Source: Sisyra terminalis
Taxonomy: Eukaryota; Arthropoda; Insecta; Neuroptera; Sisyridae
Direction of reading: 5' to 3'
Length of the DNA stretch: 64,000 bases
Assembly: GCA_958496175.1 (NCBI GenBank)
Contig: OY292276.1
Coordinates: 15,704,001-15,768,000, forward strand
Of the stretch, positions 34,900 to 46,800 are shown in pieces. The notes under the pieces were generated by a model. It had not been told where the DNA came from, did no database searches, and saw nothing but the letters and a program-made list of their open reading frames with translations. Each line of letters starts with the position of its first letter. Position 1 is the first letter of the stretch. The translations under genes were made by a program, and so were the position numbers.

Positions 34900-37800
34900 G
34901 TAAGTTATATATGTAAAATTTTCAAATTGAATTGTATTAAACTTATGTTGTCTAAACAATGTACATTAGGGATGAAACGCAAATTGATTTTGCCGAACAA
35001 GTGGAGAGTGTCGCCTATGTTCTTTGTGGGGACGATCCAATTGATTTGCATCATTTTTATCAAATATTTCATGCAAAAGGGGTATAATTCAATAAAATAT
35101 GTAAATGTATTATAAAACTTTTTTATTTCAATTTAAAGATTATAGAAAAATTATTTCGTTTAATTGACCAAGACTCTGATGGAATTGTTAATCAAGATCA
35201 AATCATGGATTTTATTTCAAATATTACAAATTCCAGGTAAGATTATAAAATTACTTTTAAAAATCATATCAAACTTATCATTTTCTTGGGATTTTAGACC
35301 ACGAACTGGATTTAATAAAGGAAGCATTGAGTGGCTGGAAAAACTATTTCGACAAACTGTTGGAAATGAAAAAGAAATAAGACGTGAGGATTTTCACAAA
35401 ATTGTTCTTTCTAAAAATGTAAATATATTTTTCAAACGATTTTTCAAAGCTTATAACACTATATCAATACTAGGCATGGTATCGATCACAGAAATTTCAG
35501 GTCCGAAAAATAAGCTGTGATATTTCTCTCCCCTCTCTTTCCACCTATATAAAACATCATAAGCCGTATAAACATTGTGACATCCGGGTTCCCTTTGGAT
35601 TACTAGGCTCCGGAAATTAGCGGAGTTTTCTCCCCTCCGTCGGTTATATTGACCATGAGAATAAACAATGAATGATAATTCCTATGTGCATCTCTTATGA
35701 AAAGTTATACGCTAACAACGTATCAATGTAATCAATGGGGACAAATTGTTCGAAATAATATTTTTTTTTTCGAAAATAAAGTATCTAGGATCTGATCAAA
35801 TAGCAGATACATTTCTTATTTAATATAATAAAAAAATAGAAGCAGTACCGTAACGAAATAATTTTTAATGCAAACATTTGATTTTCAATTTAAAGTCCTT
35901 TTTAACAGTATGACAGTTATTTATTAAATCACTAAAATACTGTTGTAACTTTATATTTTTTGAGATGAATATCAAATATACTTTATTTTAATACTGTTTT
36001 TGCAAAAAAATAATTTTTAAATTATTGAAAATTTAATTTTTAAACAATTCAACTTAAACATTAATTTGAACCACAAGGATAATCTTAAACTTTGTCTTAA
36101 TATTTGTAAGATTTTTAGATATATTCCACCCCTAAAGTAATAGTTAATTGCATGTTCATTAAAATCCACCTGCTAAATGATTTTAATACAATAATGAAAT
36201 AATTTATCTACAAAAAATGGGTGAAATTTATTTTAAGCAACAAAGAAAGTATCTTTCAACCGATCAATAAATTGATTTTTTTAAAATTCAACTACATTGA
36301 TGATACCCCAAAATATAAAATCTCCCACACCTTCCTGTCATATTTTTGTCGCAAATCTTAAATGCACCCTTACTGCCAAACATATTACATAATAAATGGA
36401 TGGCTATAAAACATAATATATTAGAATATTTTATTTTCCCGTTTCTCGTCTCGATTAACCATGAAGCTATTTTATAGTTCATAAAAATTTTAAAAAAATG
36501 GAGCATTATTTCAAAGGCATTTTTTAAATGAAATATTTTTAGCCATTTTTTACAGAGCGTGTTTTTCAAATATTTGACAAGGATAATTCTGGATCAATTT
36601 CCCTTCAAGAGTTTATTGATGCAATGCATCAATTTGCGGGACAATCTCCGGATGATAAAATCAAATTTTTATTCAAAGTATATGATTTGGATGGTAAATC
36701 GAAAAAAAAACTTATCCACTTTTCCAATTTTAATCCAATTGAATGTTGGGTGTAGGTGATGGATTGATTCAGCACAGAGAGCTGCAACACGTAATGCGTG
36801 CATGCATGGAGGAAAATGGAATGCAGTTCAGTGAAGATCAAATTGATGACTTAACTAGTGCAATGTTTGAAGATGCTGACCCTACTAACCGAGGAGCTAT
36901 CACCTATGAAGCGTTGAAAAATCAATTGGAAAAACACGGAGGATTATTGGAAAACTTAACAATCAGGTCTGATATAATATATTTTTCATACAAATTGTTT
37001 TTATTTATTTTTTTCAGCATTGATCGATGGCTTGTACCACCAAAACCGAAACCACCACCATCATCAATTTTTGGAAAATTCACTGCGCTTCGTCCTTATC
37101 AATTATCTACCCCTTACATAAAAAATAATTACGTTTACTTGATTTTCATCTCGGCCTTTTTGGTACTTAATTTAGCTCTTTTTATATCTAGAGCAATTCA
37201 ATACAAGAATTCCAACTGGTACACAATCATCGCACGCGCCTGCGGTTAGTAAATTTTATAATTTACGTCTTTGAAATAAAGATTGAAATTTCTGTGTTTA
37301 TTGAATTTATATATAAAAAGACTAGTCACTTTGAAATAAATCTTGATTGCATGCTCAAACATCTTAATGGTTAATACCTTTAGACTAAAAGTATGAAAAC
37401 GCAATAAAATCCAAATTACGTATATCCAACAGAGTAATAAACCAAAATAATAGACTTTAGTAGCTTTGAAGTTTTATTATTATTTTTTTGATTTACTGAT
37501 GGAAATTTTATATCTTTTTATACTTAGAAATTTTTGTTTTGTGTAGTCGCATACAAGAATAATTAAAGTTTCAAATGACAATATTTATTTCCCCCACGTA
37601 TTTGTTCTGCATGAAACTCTATAATAATAATATTTTTAACAAATGTCGCAGAATAAAACATGAATACTATTATAAGCTAGCTGATACATGATAATTCAAA
37701 AAACAACGGCATTTTTCCGTAAATAATGAAACTTGCTTAAATGATTCCGAAATTTTTTATTGTTTCTCTTTTCCAATATAATATATATCTTTCCCTCAAC

Positions 37801-40800
37801 AAAAAAGTTTAAGACAGCAATGCAAAAAAAATCAAGGCTATAAGCTTGGTGAATTAGCCCTAGAAAGATATTTTAAATATACTTTGCAAGTATTTAGAAA
37901 TAAATAAAATACTAATATCCTGGAATATTCAGATAAATATTTCAATTAAATTTTATAAAAAAATAATTGGCAAAAAAGGAAAATTAATTATTAGAATTTA
38001 CTTCACAAACCATATTACTATAAACTATGCTACAAGCTTACTACAAACTTTATCTCAAACTACTTATAGCTGATGAACCATTTCAAGCACTACCGGAAGA
38101 TGCTATGGTAGTGGATTTAAATCATTTTTTCAACTACATACATTAAAATTTACAACTTTTTTGTTAAATTTTTCGAAAGAGTACTTTATAGAAGAAAGAA
38201 ATAAAAACCACTATCGTGGTTAGTTAAAAATCTTCTTGTTTATTCTGGGTATGAAGAAAATATAGGTATGTAGAACAAAAAATGATTTTGGGTATTCAGA
38301 TATTAGCTTTTTTATTGTTTTTTTCTAAACTTCTTGAACAATATGTCAGGTAGGGTAGTCCTTAATAGGGGTGTTTTCGAATTTATTTGTTCCCAGGGGC
38401 TCAAATGCTTCCAAATTGGTAAAAAAAAAATCCTTCAAAATTTGAGCTCTTAATATTAACTTTAAGTCCGCTCTCCAACTTAAGTTTCTTATGGAAATAA
38501 AGTGGGAAAAATTTAATTTGGTCTTTAGAATTCCATTACTCAGCGAAAAAAATAAACCGAAAATAACTAATCACGTCATGTTTATTGTAAATTCAATGCT
38601 CTACAAAAAAGAGCTGTTATGATTTTTCGCTAAATTTATTGGTTTATAGAACTCTAAAGAACAAATTAAATTTTTCCCACGTTATTTCCATAAGAAACTT
38701 AAGTTTAAAAGCGGACTATCTTAAAGTTTATATTAAGAGCTCAAATTTTCATGATTTTTTTTTTTTTATCAATTTGGAAGCATTTGAGCCCTTGGGAGCA
38801 AAGAAATTAAAAAAACACCCCATTAAGGACCACTATAATGTCATGATAGTATTTTTCATGAATTATCAATCACAAAAGTTTATCAATATATGTTCAATGA
38901 AATATTAATTCAATACGAATAGATTATTTCAAGCAATGGACTAATAGCTAATGAAAACTCACACGCTTCAATTGCAAGAGGCTATAAGCCAATGGGATTG
39001 CGAGATTTAAAAATCCTCATTTGTTTTGATTATTGCAAGTTTGAAAATTTAACTAAACCACTCCCAGACTTAAAGTTCAATGCTTATACGAATACGTACA
39101 CTTAATGGTTTCCGGCACTGATATAATTCGGGGTCTATCGATATATGAATAATAATTGAAGAGTTAAATCTAAAATTTTAAAGAAAACTTTAAAATATAC
39201 AGCAAAAACTTGATATTTAGTATGTTTATTTCAAAAAAAAAAATTGATTGAAAATAAAGGTAAATGAAACAATTAACTAAGAATTTTTATCAGTGCAACA
39301 ATATATATTTTAAATAGCAAATTGCAATAATGATTTTTTAGTTTGGCAAATAAAAAAATATATATTTTCCTGATTGAAATATTTGTGAAAATATGTAGGA
39401 AAAACTATAGCAAATGAATATTTGTGTATTTGAAATAATATTTTTTGTGAACTTATGTATACTTGTGAACATACTCGTGATAAACAATAGTTTTTATTTT
39501 TTTTCACTATGTAGTACTCTTGAAAATATGAAAATAGAGATTATATAGAAAATATGAATAACAAAAAAGTATATTTTTAGAGTGGTATCAATATTGTTTC
39601 ACAGTAAAAAATATTTTACAAAAAAATCACTGCTTTTGTTTCCACAGAAACTAATTAAGATAAAGATCTGAAACTTCCAGGATCTTCGTATTTTATTAAT
39701 CCTATACATATCTAAGGTATCATTAAAATATCTACAGGAACCAATTTACCATGCCTATAACCCTAGACCATTTCATTGAAACTAATAAAGCTGCCTTTAA
39801 ATGAGAAAAAAGCCTTAAAATGAAGAAAAATATTTACTTATTTTTAGAATTTGATTAATTTAATGTTTCATTTACAATTAAATCTCACTTAGACAATATT
39901 AAATTCTAATTGAATAATAATTTAAAACTTTAATCAAATGCACATTTACGGTCTTTTAATACTAAATAAAATGAATAATTTTAATATATCAAGCAATTAT
40001 ATTTTGCATTTTTCCTTTTGCAACAGCATTCATTTAAAACACCAACTCCATTTAACAAATAGTTATAAATGACTTTATTAACTACGATTGCGTGAATAAG
40101 TGTGATAATACAGAAGTTCAATACGCCTTAGGTTAAAACAGTGGGAAGACATTTAGAGATAGTCGGGTATTACAGCAGCTTTAAAGCGATTAATACATAC
40201 ATTTATTATATTTTATTTTTTTGAAAAACCATTTGTAATATATTGAGAACACTTTTTCTCTCCCTTTCTCTCTCTATCATTTTTTAATAAGTGGATATAA
40301 AAGGTAAAAATGGCATGTACATTGCACATTCATTAGAAGCTTTATGAAATTTATTTGATGTTTATTTTCAAATAATACTACCTATTAATAGGAAAATGTA
40401 AATGTATTTATTAAAATTGCCTTGAGGCTTATTATGAAATGTTCTTTTTGAGTGATAAATCTTTATGTTTGTAGGAAAATTTTAATTTTGTTGATCGTTA
40501 TAAATAAAATATTGTTATAAAATATTTTTTTTAAAGGGAAGTCACTTACAAGTGTACTTTATTTTTCTCTTAGGTCAATGTTTGAACTTTAACTGCATGT
40601 TTGTTTTGGTTCTTATGCTACGCCAATCAATTACGTTCCTTCGTACACGTGGATTTAGCTCATATTTACCTTTAGATCAGCACATTTATCTACATAAGCT
40701 GACAGGAGTTTTGATTGCAGTTTATAGTATCATTCATTCGATAACGCATATTTTAAATTTCAGTAAGTCAACGTAGATGATATGCATCGAATAAATTAAT

Positions 40801-43800
40801 TGAAATATGTTATTTAATAACTTAGGTACAGTCGTTGTGTATGATCCAGTGATAAATGCCAATAATTTCACAACAGCAGAATGGTTCTTCACCGCAAAGC
40901 CAGGCTTATTCGGTTTGGTACATGGGTGGGCAAATCCAACTGGATTTATCCTGGATGTTATCTTATTAATAATGGTGATTTGTTCACAAGCTTTCGTACG
41001 TCGTGGTGGATGTTTTGAGGTCAGTTCAAAAGAAACTGATTATATTCATGATTTATACATTAAAAGGATTGTTATGTATTTCAGATATTTTATTGGACAC
41101 ATTTATTGTACATTCCGTTCTGGTGTCTCGTGTTTTTGCATGGTCCCAACTTTTGGAAGTGGTTTATCATACCGGGAATGGTATACGTTATAGAGCGCGT
41201 GATGCGATTTGTTTGGATGCGCACAAAACGAGGCAAAACCTATATAAGCTCTGGTTTATTACTTCCATCTCGAGTAACCCATTTGGTGATTAAAAGACCG
41301 CTACATTTTGATTATCATCCCGGAGATTATGTCTTTGTCAACGTTCCAGCAATTGCTAAATACGAATGGCATCCATTTACTATTAGTAGCGCACCAGAGC
41401 AGGAAGGTAACATATTTTTAATTAAAAGCTTCGTCTTTTTGATATAATACATTTATTTCAATAAAACTTTTTGACTCGGATGTTATTTAATAAGTGTACA
41501 TAAGTCTTCTTTTTTATTCAGCCAACCATAAAATAAAAGAGATAAAATCAAAGGAAAAATCTATTAAAATGATAATTGATCCGATAGCAAAGAGGAGAAA
41601 CTAAAACAAATACAATTTCTCGTGGAAGAAAACCCATAAAGTAGTGTCCTCTCTCATGGAAATAGGCTATACGGTACACTTTTCCCTTACACGCAATGTC
41701 CTTTTATAGTGCCAAACGGCGGTTCGTTAACAATAGATGTCAGCCTAACAAAGAGCTATAAATACTAGTAAAGAATTGATTTAGAATTATATTAGACAAT
41801 ATATTTGCAAAAAGTTCCCGTAAAAGATAAGACCGCGTTTGGGGATGATACTAATTGAGTGAATAAAACACACACCCATTCGTCTAACAGCTTGAATTTT
41901 TGTTGATCCAATAAACGTTCATATTGAGTAATTGGTACTTATTGTCGAAATAAATACTTTTCCCCTAAGCCTTCATTTAAATAACGGATACAAACGGCAC
42001 CGGTTTCCCTCCATCTCGGCGATGTGAAATCGATTTGATTACTCCGGCGGTTAAATGCATTTTCCACAATATACAATCGTGTTTGTTTTTCATTCTTCTA
42101 AATTCAATTTTCTGAAATGCATAGAAATTATAGGATAACACTGATCTCGGCTCATATGAACACAATACAATTCCATAAAGATTTTCAGACCTACTATTTT
42201 TCTTTTTTTTTTCCTCTATCCCATTTATAGTTTGCGAGGGAGAAATAAAAATTTATTATATCATCTTTTTTTTGACATGATAAATTGCACTGAAACTTAA
42301 CAGTTTATTTTTGTTTCTCGGATTTTTGTTTCTATTTATCTAATTTGTTGTGATATTTGTCAGTGTTTTGTAATTTATAAAATTAGTTTATCATTGAGAA
42401 AGCCAGTTCTGTCGGTGTGTTGAGGAGCTTTTACGTTTTAAAAATGTGCATACTTTTAATTGCGCTCTGCACACATGGAAAAAGAGATTAACATTTTATA
42501 TAGAAAAAAAAAGTTTGAATAGTTTTAAACGATAAAAATGAGTTTAACTAAAAATACAGAAACATATTTTGTACAAATAAAAACTAATTTAATTTTAAAC
42601 ATTAAATAATTGAGATTTTTTGGATTGCGTATAGTTAGTAATTATTTTTCGATTGGCTTACTATTTAACAATTTAAATTAAAATTTCCATTAAATTAATT
42701 CTAAATATTTACGATTGTAAAATATCGATACAATTTTTGTTGTAGTTGTTTTTCAAACAAGCAAAGCAATAGCAAATATAGCGATATATTATTAAAAAAG
42801 TAGGCTTTATGCTATTCACTCTCCAAATAAAATGCAAGTATTTAACAAAAATATGTTTTGAAAGTATGTAACAAAAATTATTTTGAAATAGTAATTAAAA
42901 AAATCAATTCAATATGATATTTACATAATACGTGCAAGTATGATTGCAAATTCCAATGTTATATAATAACAATTCCAATGTTATAAAGAGCCAACATATT
43001 TTCATTTTGCTGTCAACCATACAACCGAAAAGTGTTAATGTTGAGGTTTATAAAAGATTATTTGAAATTTAACTAAAAACAAAGGTTTAACAAGTACTTT
43101 ATTTAAGTAAGCTCATTTGCAAGTACCAAAAATAATTCGAATTATTGTAAAAGTGTTACTACTATCCAATGGTACAGACAATCTATAAAAAATGGGAGTT
43201 TCACATCAATTAAACGGTTTCAGACTAGAACGATTTTTTTTGTTCGGTTTTATCGATTACTATTATCAACTCTTTTAACGCAGATACTTAAGGGTGTAGA
43301 AACATGTTGACGCAAAATTAATGTAGGAAATTAAACATAGTGCATTGAATAATGAGATAAATAATTGAATACATTTTGCAAAATGAATAAAATAATTAAT
43401 TTCAAAATCTATTAACAATTTCGCAATCCAACCATAAAATTTAACTAAATGTTAATAACTATGTCTTTTGTCCGTCCGTTTACCGTACAGGAAGTTTCAC
43501 CTTTCAGGAAAAGTAGGGGAAGCCCGGGCAAGACGAATATGTTAAGGTAAAGGCTTAAAAACACACACAAATTTCTAATCAACAACAGTTTTTTTATTAT
43601 TAATTTGTACTTTAGGTAATCATCTTTAGAAAATAAGTCACTGGGTAAAAAGGATATACCACCAGGACAAAAAGATTAAGTAAAGCAAATGGTGCTTTAA
43701 TCTTCACAGTCATCACAATAGTAACTGCCTAGCCTTAAATAAGAAGTACAGTTCTCGTGTGCCCACCTCTTGCATTGGTCTATCCAGTCTTCTATAGGTG

Positions 43801-46800
43801 GTTCAATATATATTTCTGAACATACTAAACAAAAACAACTTGTTTCATCCTTCTAATTAGTCTTTTTAATAATATAATACTAATAATATCACTAATTGCA
43901 TACTACTACACTTATACGCTAATGGACTTAATTAAATGTGTTTAATTTCGATAAAAAAAGTATAATTGGGCTAAACGAGAGTAGCTATCCATTTTGCCCA
44001 TATCCTTCTTGCTCAAAAAACTAATATTCAAAAGTTATATTATCCTACTGTAAAATTTCAACCAGTAATTAAAAATTACAAACACAAATTAATCTTCAAA
44101 AAATACGCGATCGAATAAACAGAGCCTATTCGTTAACTATTCGTTAACAGTTAATATATAATACAAAAAATCATTATTCATAACTTGCCAAAAATCGTAT
44201 CAAAACAGCAAAAAACTTTAATTTTTTTTTACAAGTGCACTCATTTATTCTTTTGAATTAACTCTCATGCCATGGCTGAGTTACTGTTTTACCATCTGAG
44301 TTCGTCCAGTAGCGCTATCGATTGTAGATTTTTAATAACGTCGAGTATTCGTCTTACCTACACTATGCATCTTGCCCGGGCTTCCTCTACTTGATTTATA
44401 TTAAAAAAAAAATGAAAATATAACATAAATTCTACAACTTTATATAGTTGTAGGATAATTGTTACTGTTAAAGTATGAACACTACTAAAAGCAATATATT
44501 TTCTGGATAAGGGTAAAACCTTGTTTATTAACCCTATTACCCTACTTAAGGATAATAGCCTTCATTTGAAACCCATTGAAAATATGTGAAAATTGTCGAA
44601 AAAATAGTAGCTAAAGAGGTGGTCATAACAGAAAAATAGGAATCACCATCCACAAATACAGTAGACGATATAGTCCTACATAGACAGCATACTGCGCAGA
44701 ATGGGAACTTAAATATTAGTAAATGGGCTTTAAATTAAAAATTTAATAATTCAGCTCGCCATAATTGAGATATTTAATTAATTTGATGGTAAATATTTAT
44801 TTTTAGTTAATATGATTTTTGGTTACGCTAGTTGTTAGTAAGCGTAATAAATAAAATTTGTACAGGAAAGTTAAAATCAATCAAAAATATGGACCCAAAA
44901 TAAAATAGCTCTTACTTTAGTTTCTATATAAAACTTGTAGTGCGCCTATCAATATGGCTAGGGAATATTAATTCGAAAAAGAATAAAAATTGTATAGAAA
45001 AATAATAATTGCTGTTATTTTTTACATGTTTAAAGTAAAGATTCAGATTTGGTTGTAAGTTTGCGAGAAAGAATCACTTAAAAAAAATTCAATTATATCA
45101 AGCATATTTCTAATCGCGTGGCCTCTTTGTCGAAGTCCTTAACAAGTATTGAGGTGTCCATATCTAAACGTAATGCTGAATATATTAGAGGAATAGTATC
45201 GAAAATGTTTTTGCGCTGTTTTCTGGAATGGAAATAAATCACTTTTGGTTGAGAAATATTTTGTTAAAAATTTCAATAAGGTTGACATATTAAATTTATT
45301 CTCAATTCAAATTCAGTTTAAATAAATGTAATGATTTTTTTTTCTTTTTATCCATTTCGAAAGAATAGTAACTCCAACCCAACCAGTGCTGGCGTGGAGG
45401 TTTTCTTTTGAATGAAACCAAGATTGTTTACAATTTTCATTCAAACACTGACAGTAATGAGAAATATAAATTGCCTTATTATTTTCAGATTATATGTGGC
45501 TTCATATTCGTGGAGTAGGACAATGGACGAATCGACTCTATAATTACTTTGAACGAGAACAAGAGCGTTTGCATAACGGTGAAATTCTTCCACTGTCTGC
45601 AATGGCAACTCCAGACAATAGAATCAAATTGGCACAAAATGGTAATTCCGAAAGTCATCCGATCAAGAAAATACAGACCTCGTTAAAGCGCAAGTTTAGC
45701 GGACGGGATGCGGCACGTCGTGCTCGTTTGGCCGGCTTTAGCAACGACTCCTTCTGTTCTGATGACATTCCGCCAGTTTCAGCGTCCGATGGTGAACTTA
45801 ATAACAGTGCTGGATGTAGCTCTAACGGTAATACCTTCTTTAACCTAATTACAAAATATTTGCTACACTTACGCTCCCATGAAGAGCTTTATTCTTTTTC
45901 TTCAAATAAACCAAAATCTACTGAAAACTTAAAAGCAGTAACAGTTATCCTGAAGAGGCAAGGGCTCTAGGACCTTCGTAGAGTTGTTAGTTTTCTTTTC
46001 CATATAGAGTAAAAGAATATTTCTCTTCCCTAAATTATTTAGCAAAAATGGTACCACTATCAAGAGTTCCTTATTAATTCCGAAAGAAAGTCGTCATCTT
46101 AGTGAAGAAATCGGCAATAAAATACATCCTCTTTAACCAATTTACCTTCACTGACTACATTTTTTTAATTATTTAATTAAAAAGAACTCTTTTTAAATTG
46201 TAAATGTCGCATTAAAACTTAACATAATTTATTCATTTACGTTTGAGATTTGTCGTTCTCTTGACGTTTTTAATGAAAATAAATTTCAAACATTATACAT
46301 AAAATGTTTAAAAAATTTAGTATACGACCATTTAATACATGAAAAATATTATGTTTCACATATATTAAGTTTAATATTTTGTCCTAAAAAGGAATACTTT
46401 TTTCATATATTTTTATAGCTTATTAGACCTTGTCAGTATATGAAGATTTATTGAGGAAAACATCGAGTTAAATATGTTCTCGATAAAATTAGTCCGGATG
46501 TATCTTTTTTTAAATGGAAAAAACGTATACGTATATTATAAAAAAGACTTACATTAAAATCTTAAAAGTTCAATATAAAATACAAAATGTGAATTTAATA
46601 ATGAATATGAGTGATTAATGACATGAACTAAATGGTTAAAATTGTTGTGTAGTTGTTAACGCTATTTTTATTTGGCTTCTATTTAACGTTTTGCTTCTTA
46701 AGCAATTTAGATACAAAAGCTTTATGTATCTATTAATGTATATTACAACAGCGCAAGAACTAAAAACGTCTTCTAAATTGAGTAAAGCTCCAAATTTGAA

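Larger units (their letters stand above)
37245..40573 (+). other. Nox5: Nox5 intron g-h, 3.3 kb
   Basis: Holds a fold-back element (38,349-38,837) and one copy of a dispersed repeat (38,936-39,700). The remainder is AT-rich, with a CT microsatellite near 40,257. Confidence 0.8.
41407..45488 (+). other. Nox5: Nox5 intron j-k, 4.1 kb
   Basis: Contains a pogo-like deletion derivative (43,516-44,387). The segment 41,500-42,160 is less AT-rich and may be an unrecognised transposon fragment. Minus-strand bases 45,093-45,270 show an unexplained open frame. The rest is AT-rich. Confidence 0.8.

Noticed and set aside
38639..38908. 89-codon plus-strand ORF
   Set aside because: It lies across the right arm of the fold-back element; the same bases are explained by the repeat and not by a protein.
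40807..41193. 128-codon ORF running from Nox5 exon i through the following intron
   Set aside because: Past 41,019 the reading no longer matches Nox5, while exon j after a good acceptor at 41,084 does; the frame is simply open through a 65-bp intron.
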